From positions 83,367 to 147,366 of the forward strand of contig USBY01000001.1 in the NCBI GenBank assembly GCA_900553015.1: a stretch of DNA of 64,000 nt. The letters run 5' to 3'. The translations under genes and the position numbers were made by a program. Source of the stretch: an uncultured Clostridium sp. (GTDB lineage: Bacteria; Bacillota; Clostridia; TANB77; CAG-508). Below the pieces are notes generated by a model that had not been told where the DNA came from, searched no databases, and saw nothing but the letters and a program-made list of their open reading frames with translations. This document shows positions 63,549 to 64,000 of this stretch, in pieces (the first letter of the stretch is position 1; the number at the start of each line of letters is the position of its first letter).

Positions 63549-63628
63549 ATTAAGCGCGTACATTAAGGCTAAGTTTATACTTAAGCTTTAATATAGATTT
63601 ATTTTAAACAACAAGGAGGTGTTTTGGA

Positions 63629-63895
63629 ATGCCAAATATAAAATCAGCTAAAAAGAGAGTTGAAGTTATCAAGAAAAAAACTATGAGAAATAATAGTATA
63701 AAATCAGGATACAAAACAGCTATAAAGAAAGCAGAAGCTGCTATAGAATCAAAAAATATGGAAGAAGCAAAAAAATTAACTTCTTTTGCAACAAAGAAAA
63801 TAGACCAAGCTTGTGCTAAAGGTGTTATAGTAAAAAATACTGCAGCTAGAAAAAAATCTCAACTTTCTAAAAAATTAAATGCAGTAAACGCTTAA
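63629..63895 (+). CDS. rpsT: 30S ribosomal protein S20
   Basis: 88 residues, very basic, three-helix protein of the 30S subunit: PNIKSAKKRVEVIKKKTMRN, SFATKKIDQACAKGVI and NTAARKKSQLSKKLN are typical. AAGGAGG before ATG 63629. Single gene with its own promoter and terminator. Confidence 0.97.
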   Translation: MPNIKSAKKRVEVIKKKTMRNNSIKSGYKTAIKKAEAAIESKNMEEAKKLTSFATKKIDQACAKGVIVKNTAARKKSQLSKKLNAVNA

Positions 63896-63938
63896 TTACT
63901 TATAATTTATAATAAAAATTATGCATAGTTTTTATTTT

Positions 63939-63973
63939 AGAAGACCCTATTTATATAGGCGTCTTCTTTTTTT
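63939..63973 (+). terminator. Terminator of rpsT
   Basis: AGAAGAC pairs with GTCTTCT, inner CCTAT/ATAGG, followed by seven T. Confidence 0.85.
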
Positions 63974-64000
63974 ATTATATAGGAAAAATCGCAGATTTTT

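Overview
The window is AT-rich DNA from an anaerobic, spore-forming member of the Clostridia, probably an uncultured gut lineage. The basis is its low GC content, strong Shine-Dalgarno sequences, frequent TTG/GTG starts, sporulation genes (spo0A, spoVB-like, spoIVFA/spoIVFB-like, yyaC), the diaminopimelate aminotransferase route (dapL), rubredoxins and a sortase. Most of the window is ordinary housekeeping DNA, with several small accessory or decayed patches. No species can be assigned from sequence alone.

Layout. 1-2035: uppS (cut by the window edge), frr and pyrH, all leftward. 2293-4029: acyl-CoA synthetase. 4139-5974: a DUF4259 protein and two DUF5071 paralogues, one frameshifted; this looks like an orphan immunity-type cluster. 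6346-12092: lepB, dapL, a divergent murE-like ligase, folC and dapF (wall precursor and lysine/DAP supply). 12212-12857: tRNA-Phe, tRNA-Asp and tRNA-Val, with a duplicated tRNA 3' end plus terminator. 13119-15203: HU and a SpoVB/MurJ-type flippase. 15390-18712: an orphan VirD4/TraG-type ATPase convergent with a replication-relaxation-like protein. 18726-24072: S1 protein, rluB, rluD, lspA, a GT-C-like membrane protein and a two-OB-fold SSB. 24220-26255: small membrane proteins, a Cys/Asp/Lys-repeat protein and a split TSUP transporter. 26355-28206: rarA and ruvA. 28273-30658: an XRE/DUF2975 pair, a toxin-antitoxin locus with a nonsense-broken toxin, and a frameshifted M14 peptidase. 30845-34934: two ABC transporter operons. 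34947-39084: Nudix, DUF4116, DUF2262-like and a P-type ATPase. 39215-40558: two divergent unknown genes behind mirror-image promoters. 40614-43070: an EamA permease and an MBL-fold hydrolase. 43071-44463: decayed mobile DNA holding a compact peptide/antisense-RNA locus. 44464-50467: spo0A, yigZ-type, BaiN-type flavoprotein, YnbB-type PLP enzyme and a WG-repeat protein. 50584-54869: a CnaB surface protein with an aborted sorting signal, a sortase and a two-component system. 54896-57425: spoIVFB, spoIVFA and yyaC. 57486-60643: hslO, rubredoxin, a GlcNAc-1-P transferase fused to rubredoxin, and rpiB. 60843-63895: two unknown envelope proteins and rpsT.

The most interesting locus is at about 43.70-44.04 kb. 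A 29-codon ORF on the minus strand and a roughly 80-nt RNA on the plus strand converge. They share two direct repeats, so the RNAs would be complementary in trans at the start codon of the peptide and at the two terminator loops. This is the architecture of par/Fst-type (type I) toxin-antitoxin loci, but the peptide does not look like Fst. Other notable items are the transferase-rubredoxin fusion, the LPKTG protein that ends right after its motif, the MurE-like ligase lacking the DNPR and GKGHE signatures, three genes broken by single-base changes, and two families of dispersed palindromic repeats.
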